Shown: positions 45,405 through 57,679 of the stretch, one piece after another | How the letters are laid out: the number at the start of each line of letters is the position of its first letter | Numbering within the stretch: position 1 is the first letter of the stretch | Origin: Echria macrotheca | Lineage: Eukaryota; Ascomycota; Sordariomycetes; Sordariales; Schizotheciaceae | Assembly: GCA_030411725.1 (NCBI GenBank) | Contig: MU839846.1 | Location: forward strand, 372,001-436,000 | DNA: 64,000 nt | Direction of reading: 5' to 3' | The notes under the pieces: model-generated | Told to the model about the DNA's origin: nothing | What the model saw: only the letters and a program-made list of their open reading frames with translations | Database searches by the model: none | Translations under genes and position numbers: made by a program

Positions 45405-45659
45405 TCATCGGTAATGGCCCCGTGAGCTCTTATGAGACCGCCCTGAGTGGTAGCCCGAGTCCGAGTATTGCGCCTGGGCATAGTCACTGTAGTAGCTGGC
45501 TCCTCTTGACGACGAGTGTTCGCTGCAGGCATATCCCACTAATATCGTTCTCCTTTGGATGCCGTGCCCCGGCCGCCCGTATGCCGCGCACCGGTCGACG
45601 GCATGTTGGTAGTAGAGACACCGGCAAGCCGAGTAGAGCTCGACCAGTTGATAGCACAT
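45405..45659 (-). CDS. Small cysteine-rich conserved fungal protein
   Basis: Intronless, 84 residues. The N-terminal 50 residues (MCYQLVELYSACRCLYYQH, then DRCAAYGRPGHG, then TILVGYACSEHS) carry cysteines spaced like a small metal-binding or disulfide unit. They resemble a short unnamed protein family I recall from other ascomycetes. The C-terminal 30 residues (Ser/Tyr/Gly/His-rich, SYYSDYAQAQYSDSGY) are disordered. There is no signal peptide, so the protein is probably intracellular. A long leader (several hundred nt with short upstream open frames) appears likely because the nearest TATA-like CTATAAGG is near 46082-46089. Function is unknown; recognition rests on recalled resemblance and needs a database search. 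Confidence 0.68.
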   Translation of the reverse strand: MCYQLVELYSACRCLYYQHAVDRCAAYGRPGHGIQRRTILVGYACSEHSSSRGASYYSDYAQAQYSDSGYHSGRSHKSSRGHYR

Positions 45660-46729
45660 GGTGGCCGGCTCCTAGGCGGCGTCTGTGCGGTGATGTGGCG
45701 TGAAGTTGGCTTGTTGATGGCCTCCTGACTTGACTGGACCGGCGAGCAGGGGTGTTTTGCTGGCCCTCTTGAAGCGGTTTGGTTGTGATGAGATGTGAGC
45801 TCAGTATGACTTGTTCTTTCCAGACGGGAGGATGAGGGAGCTTTCCAATGTGCAGGGACCGCACTGAGGACGAAAGAATAAATATGAGCAAGGCAGGGGG
45901 GTGTGGACAGGCCCGAGGGCGTGAGGCAGGAAGTAGCAAGACCCAAGGAAACACGCCGTGAAGCAACAGAAAGCGAGCGAGAATAACGAAGGGGAATATG
46001 AGTAATTAGGCAAGACACCGGTCATGCGCTGGAAGGGGTATCGACTCATCAGTGCAACTGAGGGAGAGGGCATCGTGGCAGCCTTATAGGACCTGGAAGC
46101 CTGGCGAGGGTACCTTCAGCCATTGGGGTGTCGAGGCAGCAGTGACGCCAGGGCAGCTCCCAGCGACGACCACAGCGACCCTGGGTGACTAAGGCTCCAT
46201 CTTCGACATGCCACTAATGCAGACTTTGCAGTCTGGGAGAAGGCGCAGGCCGCGAAGGAGGGGCCTGGCATTGGGTACATGCTTTGTTTGGAATGGTCGT
46301 GGTATACTTTGGGATCTAAGGCGCAGTCCCGGTCGGGGGGGTGCGAGGTGCAAAGTGGATGACTCGGCCAAGTCAGGAACAAACAGCAGCACTTGCAGCG
46401 CCTGAGGGGGAGGGAAGAAAGGGAAAAAAGCGAAAAAAGAGGGGCAGCTGGCTGGTGGAAACCGTTAAGCTGACAGGGGTCGGGGTCCAACGAAGATCCA
46501 TCGTCCAACAGCAGCGTGGCCCGCCAAACCGCCCCAAAACGGCGCTGCGGGAAGGAGGACGACCAGCAGAGTGTGTGGTGCACTGGTGCGAGAGCAATTG
46601 GAATGCAATGGCGCCGTGGGATGGGGAGTGGGAAACGGTGCCGGCATGACTAACCATGGCACTTGGGGGGACGAACAGGTACTGGGTGCTCCCGTGTGGT
46701 CCGCCAGCGTTCCAGAATTGGCAAAGGGC

Positions 46730-46737
46730 TGACGTCA
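46730..46737. promoter_or_regulatory. Perfect CRE/ATF-type palindrome TGACGTCA
   Basis: An exact ATF/CREB-type site about 1.07 kb upstream of the small cysteine-rich gene start. Fungal Atf1-type bZIP factors recognise it. Assignment to that gene is an inference from distance alone. Confidence 0.3.
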
Positions 46738-49700
46738 AAAGAGATACACCCCTCTGGGTGGGCCTTGGGGCCGCCGCCGTGGTGGTGTCGGTGGTGTCGG
46801 TGGTGGTGTGGTCGAGATGGGAGATGCAGGACGGTAGGGCTGGCTGGCAGGTGATGCAAGGAGGTGTCAAGCCGATCTATCGTGAGATCCAAGGTGCGCG
46901 ACTTGCGCAGGTCGCAGCGCGTTGTAACCCATCCACTTGCTCCGGGTGTAACAGGGAAGCGCAGCCTGGAAAGGCAAAGAAGCAGAAACAAATCGCTGCC
47001 TCGCGCTCGGTATCGCACCGTGCTAAAGAAAGCGTCAATTGCCACGCCGAACACCGGCCCAGGGACGGTGAGTGTGGTATTGCCGGCGAACAAAGGTACC
47101 GGCTGGCAAACTTTGCTGCTTCACCGGTGCGGCGTGGTCGACAACCTTTTTTTCCATGCCTCACTCAGGCAGCGCCAGCCTAGTCGCATCGGCGAGGACA
47201 AGCGGACGGGAAGGATCTCCTCGTTATTGTGAAGCCGCAAAAGCACCGAAACCCCACGAGCTGACGGCCGCCGGGCGCTGAGCACGTGGAGTTTCGCAAT
47301 TCCATGTCGTCCCTTTCCATGCTCGCCCTGTGGGGAAGGGATTCGGGAGGAGGAGGCCCTGCCCATTCCCTTCCGGGCTCAAGGATGCCCGCGTAGACGG
47401 TGGGCGGGGATGGAAGGAAGCGAAACTGACGTGATTGATGATTCTGCTCAACTTTCGGTGTCCACATGCCAAATCCGGATCCTCGACAATCCGCGATCTC
47501 TGTAGCTTATCTGGTCGATGACTGGTAAAATCCGGGCCGGGTCTTGGCAGCAAACGAGAGCCCGGCGTCAAGAGCCTCGATTCGCCCGGGATCGAGAGCG
47601 ACATGGGGCGGCAGGGATGCTGACGACTTTCTCTTCCAGCGACATGGATGACATGTCATGATTTACAGCAGGGAGCCAGAGCAAAGATGGAATTGAAACC
47701 GAAACCACAGATCGGAAGGAAACAAGATCCAAAACGAGCCGGGGTTGAAGTGCAAGGAGCGGGGGAAGCAGCCGGCAGCCAGGAGCCCGGAAGGTTGTGA
47801 TTGGTGTAACGGCCGCCACTTGACCGAGGGACTCACTGTGAACTTCAACTCCACGGCGGCCTCTGCTGACGGCCAGTGGGACCACACTAGGCTGTGCCGG
47901 AGCCAGCGATTCCCGACCGGCATTGGATGGGTCTTTGACTGCACCGTCTGATTCTCACCATTGGGTGCAGTACGCCGCACCAACCACGGCCGTTCAACAC
48001 CAACCAAGTCCCGCCGCGGCTGCCATGAGGAACTCGCTACGAGCCCGGGCCGGCCAGTAGCATCCCGTCCCAAGCATCGCCGGATCGCATCCACCCCTCG
48101 ATCGCAGAGTTGGGTCTTGGGACCGGCCGCCCACAACCACACCCTTTGGAACCCCTGCATATGATGACTCTCAAGTGTGGACAGCAACTTCGATCTAATG
48201 CAATCATCTTATAGTTGGTGTCTTGATGACGTCTGGCTGGCCCTGTGCTCCATTCCAAGGCTTATTCTGTTACTCGCCCAATTGGACCAGATCGATGGTG
48301 GCTGCCCTCACTCTTGGGAAAGAGTGCGTTCCCGAGTCCCCATTTGGAACTGCTTGGTCAAGCCTCAAACCGGCACAATGCAGATTGAGCGCCACAACGG
48401 TGAAGCATCAAGCCCCGATGCCTCCATAGCCGCGCCCCTTATGGCGTTCCTCCTATACCCAAGCAGCCGAGCAGCCAAGTCGTAGGATAGGCACTAAACG
48501 TCAACTGCAGTTCAGCCCCAGGCTTGTCGTCCCAACATTTGGCCGAGAGACCGTGACGGACGGCGGTTCTAACCCGCCGGCGTCGTTGCAGAAAGGGGTC
48601 GGCGTGCATATCTCGGCTGCCATTGGACGAGCGAAGATGTGCCTACCGGCGGACTCTGTCTTCAACACCAGATCAGGAAGATGGAGCATCAATAAGACGA
48701 GAGGGCGCCCGTCGACTCACCGTCGAAGCGTGACACGGTATTCGTCAAGACGACGGATTTGAATTCGAATACGGGCCCGTTGGCGGCCGTCCTGACGGCT
48801 GCATGAAAGCTGCCGTTACTGCGTTGTAACCCTTCTCCGGGGCGGCCTACTACACCTTGAACTGCGTTTCGGTGAGGAACCTCGGCAAATCCTTACTAGT
48901 TAGACCGGGGCCGGCGGTGTCCCCGATCTCCAAACTTCAACGTCGGGTCGTCCATGGATGTTGCGACGTGTTGCTTTCGCAGTCCTGCCGCGATATCCAT
49001 AGAGATGGCCCGGTTCCTCCGGGGCACGTCAGCGCCGACGACCAAGGTCCTTACATGTGTGGAGGAGCTGCGATGGTGACGACCAGTGTTGCGTCGCTCA
49101 CCGAACACACAGTTGATTGCGTGACCCCCATCGAACTAGGTCCTGAGTCGTTGGTGCCTGCAGCGCGGGTGCTACCTGAGGCTGGTTGCTCAGGTGGTTA
49201 GCAACTGCCCCATTGCCCACTGGACAATTTCTGGTTCTTGGCCCCCTTCGTCGGGGTTCAACCTGGATTTCTAGGTCTCAGTCCTTTGCTCGTTTTTCAG
49301 CCTCGTCTTGGTCCTGGATCCAGGAACCGTGCGGAAGCTGCCCCTCTGCCCCTCTACCCCTCTTCGGCGACACGGCGGGAAGCTGCGAGTTGCGGGGGAT
49401 CGCACGGAACCAAAGTCGAAATGTCTCGGATGGCGGCCAATCGCTTCACCTCCCACCGCACACCCAATTGTCTGCATGTCTCGCTGTTTTGCAGCGGCAC
49501 TCGATGGGCTCCGGCCTCGTCGTTCCATTATCCATTTCGACTGCGACGCACCGCCGTGGGCCGGCCCACCGGTCTCCGTAACCCCCGTAGCGACGAGGCG
49601 CCGCCTAACGTTAGCGACAACCCTGGTTGCACCGCCTCACAATGGCTGACTGGCGCGCCGTGATTTCTCACGAGCAACTGCAGCAGCACGCTTCCCGCCG

Positions 49701-51590
49701 TCCCGCTTAGTCAAATTTGCCCAATTGCGATGCAGGGCGTCGACCGCAGCCAGTTGGACCGACGTCACAGCAGGGATGAACGGAGTCGCCGGCGGACGTC
49801 GAAACATCCGGCTTCTGGTGCGCATTCACGTCTCTCTTGGACTTCCTCGATAGTCTTCAGATTCGCGTCGTCCCGGAATACCTGGTACGGTAGTTAGCGC
49901 GCCTTGAGCTTTAGGCAGACATGTCCACGGTGCCTGCCCCCAAACCCACTTAACCGCGGGAGCCGTCCCGGCATCTCTCCATCGACTAACGCATCTACCC
50001 CACTACAAGATGGGCCAAGTTCCCAATAATGGCCCCGTGTTACGTCTAGGTGTCCGCCCAATACAGCAAGCGGTATAGAACAAGGAAGTTTAGGGTTTCG
50101 TTTTCAAAGATTTTGGTTGACTCATGGCCGGAGTCGACGAGTCTATTTCCCTTTGCGAACTTGATTTCGGGATGGACCGGTTCGGATGCCCGGGTCTACA
50201 CGAAGTTGTCCTCATGACCTACATCTATGTTCAGCACCGCTTGCCCGGCGGACTGCCTGACGGTATGCCTGGGAGCAGCTTCGAGTCCTGGATACGAAGT
50301 CATTCCGTCATGGCAGAAGATGTCGTCCCGGCTCGCCTGGCAAGCGCCTACACCGTCCTAGATCCCCCGACGCTCGAGTGTGATCCGGGAAGCAGACAAC
50401 GTCACGTCGACATTGACGTAGATCCGCTGACACTGCCTGCCGTGCTACCCTTGCGATCCACGTCTTCCGGGAATCGATATAGATGTCGGTGAACTATGAA
50501 GCCGAGCTTTCCGGGGGGCAGAACTGCGTTCTGTGAGCAGCCCCCAGCCACTCTGGACATAGGCAACGAAGAAGGGCGCGATAGGGAGCATCTCGGACGT
50601 GTTGGCGGTTGGTTCTGCCAATGTGACATATCCGTGAATTAAAGACGGAAGTCTGTCCCTTCTGGCCCCCACCCGCCCCCCACGGCCCGTGTTCGTGGAT
50701 AGTTCCACAGCCTCATACCAGCAGACAGCTGATGGATAAGCCACATCGGCTGTCTCGACCAGAAACACGTTGTTTAATTCGCAGCAAAATCCGAGCGCCG
50801 ATTGGCCAGCCCCGGACTCCTGAGAAGCGCGTCATCCAGTTGATACGGACCTTTGGCCCTCGCAAAAGGCCCGGGACATTGTTTCTGGTTGCCCTGTGGC
50901 GTAGCTGATCACTCCACCGCGCGACATGTTGGATACAGGTTGGTGATGCTCTGCCTAGTCTAACAATAGGGCTATCGGTGTGAGCCGCAACTGACGGCTG
51001 AACCCGGGCTGTCGAAGGTTTCGGCTGAACCCGCCGCGAGGTCCGTTTGAGACTTGTTGTATTCCGTTTTTCTTTCTAGGGATTGGGGGTTCGTATGGTT
51101 ACATATGGACACCACTTGGAGAATTCTAGTCGTCCATCTGGAGCCTAGAATCACCTTGAGGCAGGTATTGTACAATACGATACAAGCGAATGCGATAATT
51201 ACGCTCTATAGTCTATCTCGGTGAGGCGAGGCATTTACCAAGGAAAAACAAAGGGCACTGCCCAGATGGGCAAATGCACCTCAATGAGGGATTCATTCTC
51301 TTATTCCCTCGTTCCTGCTGGACCGCGCTGTGCCTCTCAGTAGGTCCTTGGGGCTCCCTAGAGCATTTTCTTGCGTTTACGCCCTGCTGTTTTTTGGACT
51401 TACACCCATCTTGTTCATGTCGTCATTTGCGTTCTGTCTTTTATGGTGTGTGTGTGTGTCGTGAAAGTTGGTTTTGTCTCTTGGCCGAAATCTTTGATAA
51501 TTGCTTCTATTCTCTGATCCCCATCAGGATGAGGCGAGATGGGATGATTGGGATGATTAGGGTGACCGGGGAATTCAAGGTTAGATCCCG

Positions 51591-51624
51591 GAGGGGGGGA
51601 GGAGGAGGAGGAGGAGGAGGAGGA
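51591..51624. repeat. GGA trinucleotide microsatellite
   Basis: A GAGGGGGGGA stretch continuing into about seven GGA units. It lies in gene-free DNA and marks low-complexity sequence. Confidence 0.8.
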
Positions 51625-51818
51625 AAACAAGAAGCTGAGTCATGTCGGACCGGGCGCCTACGGAGCTTCCTAGGTGCCTTAGTCCCTTGGGGTCTGTTTT
51701 TTTTTCTTTCTTTCTTGTTTTGCTGCCCCTTCTTCCCCCGGATTACATGACCATTTCTGGGGAGGGAGGATGGGAATGAGGATGGGGGGAAATGTCATCA
51801 GCGGCCCGTACCGGGGGC

Positions 51819-51850
51819 GGCGGCGGCGGCGGCGTCGGCGGCGTGAGTAT
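51819..51850. repeat. GGC trinucleotide microsatellite
   Basis: A run of GGC units interrupted once by GTC. No reading frame of note covers it. Confidence 0.75.
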
Positions 51851-52202
51851 TGGATGGATGGACGGGTTGTTCCCCTTAGTGGCGTAGGGGGCGGTTTTGT
51901 GTTTTTAATCTGATCAACTTCTCTCGTCTGTGTCTGAGGATGAGGATGATGGGGAGTAAGAACTTACTCTGGATTTTGGAATAAGCGCGCCCCCAATGGT
52001 TTTGGTCCTCGCTTCGTTGTTTTTGTTGCCTGAGACGAGTTGTTTGTGTTGCTGATACCTACTCGATGGGATGGATGATGTGGGGGTTTCATCTGGGGGT
52101 ACCTACTGAGATTACATGTTTGTCTCCTCTTCTTCTTGCCAGCCTCGGTGCACCTTTGTTTTTTGAGCAGATACAAGAGAAAGGAGATAACATGAAAGGT
52201 GA

Positions 52203-52216
52203 GGGGGGGGGGGGGG
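52203..52216. repeat. 14-G homopolymer
   Basis: An uninterrupted run of 14 G, unusual in length for GC-balanced fungal intergenic DNA and prone to sequencing error. Confidence 0.85.
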
Positions 52217-53816
52217 TTGGTTCAAACAAGACAGAAGTGGGTGGTGAGGACCAATTAGATTCTAAAGTCTAAAGGTTCCAAGTGTCCAAAGAAACCATTC
52301 TCTCTCCCCTATCAGATTCTTGTTTCATTTTCGAACTTTCGAACTGACATACACAACAGTAGGTATCCTTTCACTTGTGTCCAAGGAAATACCAAGGTTG
52401 TATTGGGTTGGGTTGGCTTCCCGCTCTCGAACGGGGATGACGATTAACTAGTTGAGACCTGAGCCCTGAGCTCTATGAAGCCAAGGAGGGAAGGAAGGAC
52501 GAAGAGGTTAGTTAGCATGGGTTAATCATTAAGGTGCTTATATTCGTGTTTTGGGGGCTTCCTCCTCCTCCTGGTGATCCTAGGTAACTAGTTCATCTCA
52601 TCTCATCTGTGGCGTCGAGTGACACTAGCACTAGACCTAGACCTAGGTAGTTCGGGGTTTGAAAGCACAAAAGCGGCGAATCCCGTCAAGCAGAACTGTT
52701 AGAACTAGCGAGAGAGTGTGCAAAGTGAAGAATCTCCGGTTGGTTTCTAGGGACACGACCGGAATCGAGCCTTGGGAATCCGGATTCTGAACGGGTAGAA
52801 TCCATTAAGTTTGGTAAGGTACACTACCACCCGGTCATCGCCATTTACTGGCATTTTCCTCATGTTCTTTTCTTCGACTTCTTCCCACATTGTATCCTAA
52901 GGGGAACCGGTTTCAACGCTACAAGGACATAGGTAACATATTCAAATCTGTGGGCTTGGCTATCATCCTTGATTGATTGCCTGGCAGGAAGAAAACAGGG
53001 CGGTGGGAGAGAGTTCAAGGATTCGATAACCCAGGTAGTAGTAGTTATGGCTTTACAACGCGCGATAGATGGATGACCTTGGACGCGCGCCCGATTCAGA
53101 TATCCATACCGCGCCTTACCATATTCGCCTATTTTAGGCAAACAGAAAGATTGAAAAACTCGAATGAATGGGTTTAAAGCCTCTTCTTAGCCCATAGCCT
53201 TTTTAACCTTGTTTTAGCATGTGAGGTTTTTATCTGAACGTGTGCTCGAAAATTTATAAGGCCCAAGGGTGAATGTCGTACGGATCGAAAGGTGATGCAC
53301 CATTTTTAGATGTATGCTCCTATGGGCATGGGCGTATATAGAGCGCGGTTTATATTCTCCTCTTCCATAAGAGAGTGTTATATCGGCTGGTCGTCTGCCT
53401 ATATATCTTGTGAGAAAGTTCCGGGATTAGGATGGTTTAGCAGCGTCTCTAGTTGGTGGCCGTTCGTTCGGTCGTTCGGTCGTGACCCGTCTGGGCGTGA
53501 TGATGTTGAAGAGTAAGATGGAGGACGGAGGGAGGTCGGCAATTTATACCCCCAAGGCTTTCCACATGTCTCCCATAGCTTTCACATGCCTCCACATGCT
53601 TGAGGTTGAAATAGACTAGTTAGTTAACTCCAGTCTTCACTTAGCCCCCTTTATTCAACGCAATGTTGGCGTCATAAAACATATTCATTTCGGACCGAAA
53701 CGCTCCATGTATATCCAAAATAGAATTCCCGTCTCAAAAGATCCGCTTGGCTCGACGGATTATGATGAATAAAATGACCCTCGTCATTGATCCCGAATAC
53801 CCTACCCAACAGAACC

Positions 53817-55246
53817 TCACATTACCACCTGCTGACCAGCCATGTACCCGCTAAATGCTTTCTGTGATAACCGTCAGTCTCTCTCCCACGACAACAAGTG
53901 GGAATACGTACCGCGTTCCTGGTCTGGATAAAGACGGTTCCTGGCCCGGTGAATTTGCAGACGAGACCCTCGGCGGAGGCAAACCCAGACATCAAACCGC
54001 CCGAAGCAACGCGCTCGAGCACATACTTTGTGTTCCATGCGACCAGATGCCCGTTGTCGACAATGTACTTTTCGCCGTCGCCCAGCTGTGACAATTCGTC
54101 AGACTGATAACTAGAAACAACGAGGGACAAAAAAAAACCTACATCCTTCCGGATAATGGCACCAAAACTGGTGAGCCAAAGCAGCCCCGTCCCGCCGATC
54201 TTGTACACCCACAGACCCTCGCCGCTGAACATGGCCTTGCCGATACCCTGCCGCTTATAGTCCTTGACCACGTTCTGCGTGCAAGCAAGAAAACCGTCGT
54301 GGCTGACGGACCACGTCTCCTTGCCCATCAGGCGCAGGCTAGTAATATCGCCGAGCATGGGCGGGGCGAGGAGCAGCTCACCCGGCCCGGTAAAGGTCGA
54401 GGAACCCATCTCGCCGCCGGCGACGAGCTTCTTCAGGCCAAACTTGTAGCTGCCCTTGAGGACGATCGAAGGGGACATGGCAACCATAGCGCCTAGTTCT
54501 GTTAGGGCTGCAACATCCCAAACAGTCAAGAATACGTACCGGGCTTGGCCTCCAATGGGCAGCCGATGGCCAGCTGAATGGTGAGGATAGAGTTGCAGTC
54601 CCGATGGCTGATGCGGTAGCTGCCGCCGTTGAATGTGCCAACATCATCTACCACGACAGCCTGGGCGCCGGTAAACTGGCCAGCGGCAGGGGCGCCGGCA
54701 ATCATGCTGGCCGCCGGGGTGGCCTCAAACTGTTGAGCTTTCTCCGCCTCGTACTGCTCGTCATCTTCCTCGGGGTATGTAGGCGGCGCGGGAGGCGGCG
54801 CAAACTGGGGCGATTCACGGGACGAGGCTTGTGACTGTGATCGGAGGTGGGTCGGCAACGTGGTCTGCTGCGGCTGTGGGGGCGGGGGATACTGTTGCGA
54901 GGCTTGTTGTGAGGGTGGGAAGGGGTACGATGGAGTGGACGACTTGGGCGGCGGGCTCGCGGAGGCCTGAGGAGGGGGCGGGTAGTTTCGTGTCTGTCCG
55001 GCCGACAGCGGAGCGGGATACGAGAACTTGGTTTGTGTCGGCGGGGCGGACATCGGGGGCGGGGGATAGTTCCTCGCCGCTGCCGGGCCTGTTTCTGTTA
55101 GAATATGTCTCCGTGTTGCGCACTGCTGGGCGAGCTGTTCATACCAGAAGCACCTGCGGCGCCGGGCGGGGCTGGAGCAGGTTAGCTATCTTCCGTCGGT
55201 AGATCTGCCGAGGGCCACACTCACGAGGATAGTATCCAGAAGACAT
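53817..55246 (-). CDS. AIM24 (DUF124) family protein with proline-rich N-terminus
   Basis: Six exons: 55225-55246, 55145-55171, 54540-55088, 54143-54492, 53912-54085 and 53817-53861. They give 388 residues. The first two coding exons are only 22 and 27 nt, and all phases agree (MSSGYYP-PPPGAAGASG-PAAARNYPP). Residues 1-130 are Pro/Gln/Ser-rich and disordered. The AIM24 beta-roll domain follows. Its hallmarks are GSYRISHRDCNSILTIQL, then AMVAMSPSIVLKGSYKFG, then GELLLAPPMLGDITSL and GLLWLTSFGAII. The segment GEKYIVDNGHLVAWN is followed by GLVCKFTGPGTVFIQTRN. The yeast namesake is mitochondrial and affects cristae/MICOS. This protein has no clear presequence and may act elsewhere. The final exon encodes KAFSGYMAGQQVVM. 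Confidence 0.9.
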
Positions 55247-56814
55247 ATCGGCGTATAAGCAACCTCTCTGGCTGAAGCAAATACAATCTGTCGCCAACGC
55301 CTTCTCTTCTTCGTGGTGTCAGCAACACCGATACCGACCCGGCTGGGAGCACCCCGCACTTACACAGCTTGGCGGATCCTTTGCGCACTTCTCGCGACGA
55401 CTCTGGTGATGGCGCAATGCAAACGAGTGCAGACGGGTTGTTGGTTCTGTTGATAGCTCACAGTCGATGCAGCAGCCTTATCCGAGCAAGAGGGCAGAAT
55501 CGCAGAGGTTCGGATGTTGGCGCCGACGTGCTTTTTGAGGTCGCGCAGGCCGCGGCCTGCAGCTCAGGGTCGGTGCCGCTGTGGCATTGGGTCCGTCTAA
55601 AACGAGATGCGACCGGGAGCAGCGGCCAATCAGTGGCCGGCGACACCACGGTGTGGTCGAGCCCGGGGGAGCTGTAGGCGCGGGAGCGGGTTTGACGAGG
55701 GCGCTTAGAGACCGAGAGTGCGTGGCTCAAAGGTCTGGCCATTGGCTGGCCAAGCCAGAGCGTCGTGTCGACAAGACCTTTGGTCTATGTCGGGCATCTC
55801 GGCATCGGCTGGGTTTCGGTTCGCCGGTTGATCTGAGGTTGAATCTGCGCAGTCAATAATGTCTGATTGATGCATCCTTGACGGCCGTTCTAGGTTCGAG
55901 ATGCTTGGTGTGCCCTTGTTATGGCCGGCGTTTGCAACGGGGCGTCAGTGGGAGATCTGCACCGGGGTACCCCGCGGTTCTAATCTTAGCGCTCGGCTTC
56001 TTCAACTTCAAAAGAAGTGAGCAAGCCGTCCAAACCTCAACTCGAGCAAATAGAGAATTCTCAACCATGGTAATGGCATCCGGCAGCGGGATGATATCTC
56101 TTGGACCATACTCCAGGTGTCAGGACATCTGACTCCAGGATCCATGTAGACATCAGTTCTGTATTGACCCTAACCCTTAAAGACCAACACCATCAGTACT
56201 TCAGACAACAACTGAAGCTACACAGTACACTAGACCGGCAGCTAACCCCATCATGAAGCGTGGTCGAAACAGCAGCCAGCAGAGTAGGAAACGACATGAG
56301 ATGTCACGCAAACCTGACACATACTTCACAAGTGGACGTTTACACGTGACATTCTCGACTCAAAGGCCAATATGACGGATGGATGACATAATCACGGATG
56401 TTTCCGACTCAACAAAGTCCCGCCAATTCCAATTGGCCACTGCCAAAGACCCAATGCCTGCCGGGGTCGGGTTGCATCACCACGCATGGATAGACCCGGC
56501 CGGGAGCTCGGGGCCCCAAACTGCAAAAATTGTCGACAAGTGACCTGACATCAGCCACGAAACACACGACACAACCCCCGAGCATCGCACCACCCGTCTG
56601 ACCTCTCGATAGAAGGGCCGCGTATCCGAATCGAGCGCCACCAACCACCACCCGGACGATCCGCCGCGGCCACGTCAAGCGGCGGCGGCCTCGTCGGCTC
56701 GGATTTGCGACGCTAAACCCCGGACCACCTCGGTCGGTCTGACACCACACATCTCGTCTCGATCACGCTCCAGCCCTCCAACACCTTCCGACCGTACACA
56801 TACCGAAGATCGAG
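55247..56814. other. Divergent intergenic region
   Basis: 1.6 kb between the AIM24-family and DUF1279 genes. Short GC-rich open frames near 55370-55860 have no family resemblance. It must carry both promoters. No motif stands out. Confidence 0.5.
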
Positions 56815-57679
56815 ATGTTACGGAGGGCAGCAGGCACGCTGTTTGGGCCCAACGGGGGTGCGGCCAGGAGGGCCGCAAAGGAGGCCCTGGGCAAGATGCA
56901 GCACCAACAACAGCTGTTGAAGTCGCGGCGGGTATCGACCAAGGCGCCGCCGCTTACCAGCCCCATCTCGTCGCTGCTCTGGATGCAGCGGCTGTCCAAC
57001 ATCAAGGATATCTCGACCAAGCGGGTTGGGGCGTTTCGGGCCTCGATGATACCGGTGAAGAGGCCGTTCCACACGACCCGGGCCAGGCGGGCGGCGGCCG
57101 AACCGACGACGTTGGGCGGCAGATTGAAGAAGCTGTCGCGGGAGTACGGATGGACGGCGGTGGGCTTGTATCTGGCCCTCTCTGTGCTCGATTTCCCATT
57201 TTGTTTCCTTTTGGTGAGAGCAGTCGGGACGGAAAAGATTGGTAAGGACCTGGATGATCCAGCTTAGGGGAGAGTCCGCTAACGGTCGATGGCAGCCGAG
57301 GTCGAGCACGTTGTCGTGTCCAACGTGCAAAAGTTCATTCCCGAGCAGGTCAAGGCGGCATGGCATGAATGGCGACACCCTAAAAAGACTGAAAGCGAGG
57401 GGGAGGCGGGGGACAGCATGGTCCAGGCCGCTGGATGGGGCGTGAAGGAAGCCGATGAACGGACGGCGCAGGAGGGTGCCAGTAAGCCAGAATATTGTCT
57501 ATTCATGCAACAAGTCTAACCACTGTACAGGTCTAGCGACGCAGCTCGCCCTCGCGTATGCCATCCACAAGAGCTTTATCTTCGTCCGCGTTCCCCTCAC
57601 GGCTGCCATCCTTCCCAAGGTGGTGAGAGTGCTACGATCGTGGGGCTGGGAAATCGGCAAGCGGAGGGTCAGGCCGTGA
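56815..57679 (+). CDS. DUF1279 (FAM210/NAT2-like) mitochondrial membrane protein
   Basis: Three exons, 56815-57241, 57296-57481 and 57531-57679, with introns of 54 and 49 nt, give 253 residues. The N-terminus is basic and serine/alanine-rich (MLRRAAGTLFGPNGGAARRAAKEAL), as in mitochondrial presequences. PFHTTRARRAAAEP is near the likely cleavage area. The DUF1279 domain begins LKKLSREYGWTAVGLYLALSVLDFPFCFLLVRAVG, with a membrane helix. It resumes after a charged linker with LATQLALAYAIHKSFIFVRVPLTAAILPKVVRVLRSWGW. This matches animal FAM210A/B and the yeast NAT2 product. Yeast Nat2 was reported as an N-acetyltransferase, but the DUF1279 domain has no known acetyltransferase fold, so no enzyme role is claimed. 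Confidence 0.9.

Larger units (their letters stand above)
45660..53816. other. 8.2-kb region without a recognisable gene
   Basis: The largest gap in the window. The proximal part should be the leader and promoter of the small cysteine-rich protein, including a perfect TGACGTCA site at 46730-46737. Between about 46.6 and 50.8 kb the DNA is GC-rich with many overlapping open frames of 60-175 codons on both strands, but none shows a domain or coherent exon set. From 51.5 to 53.6 kb it has GGA, GGC and poly-G tracts and AT-richer DNA. No long terminal repeat, transposase frame or tRNA was found. It may hold non-coding RNAs or a decayed element. Confidence 0.45.

Noticed and set aside
46656..47183. 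175-codon plus-strand frame with a hydrophobic segment
   Set aside because: The apparent membrane segment comes from a GGTGTC/GGTGGT simple repeat; nothing else looks protein-like.
48560..48590. tRNA T-arm-like GGTTCTAACCC hairpin
   Set aside because: The loop lacks the invariant purine, and no acceptor, D or anticodon arms can be folded around it.
52750..52810. Possible tRNA on the minus strand with a TCGATTCC element
   Set aside because: No cloverleaf of normal length or matching acceptor stem could be found.
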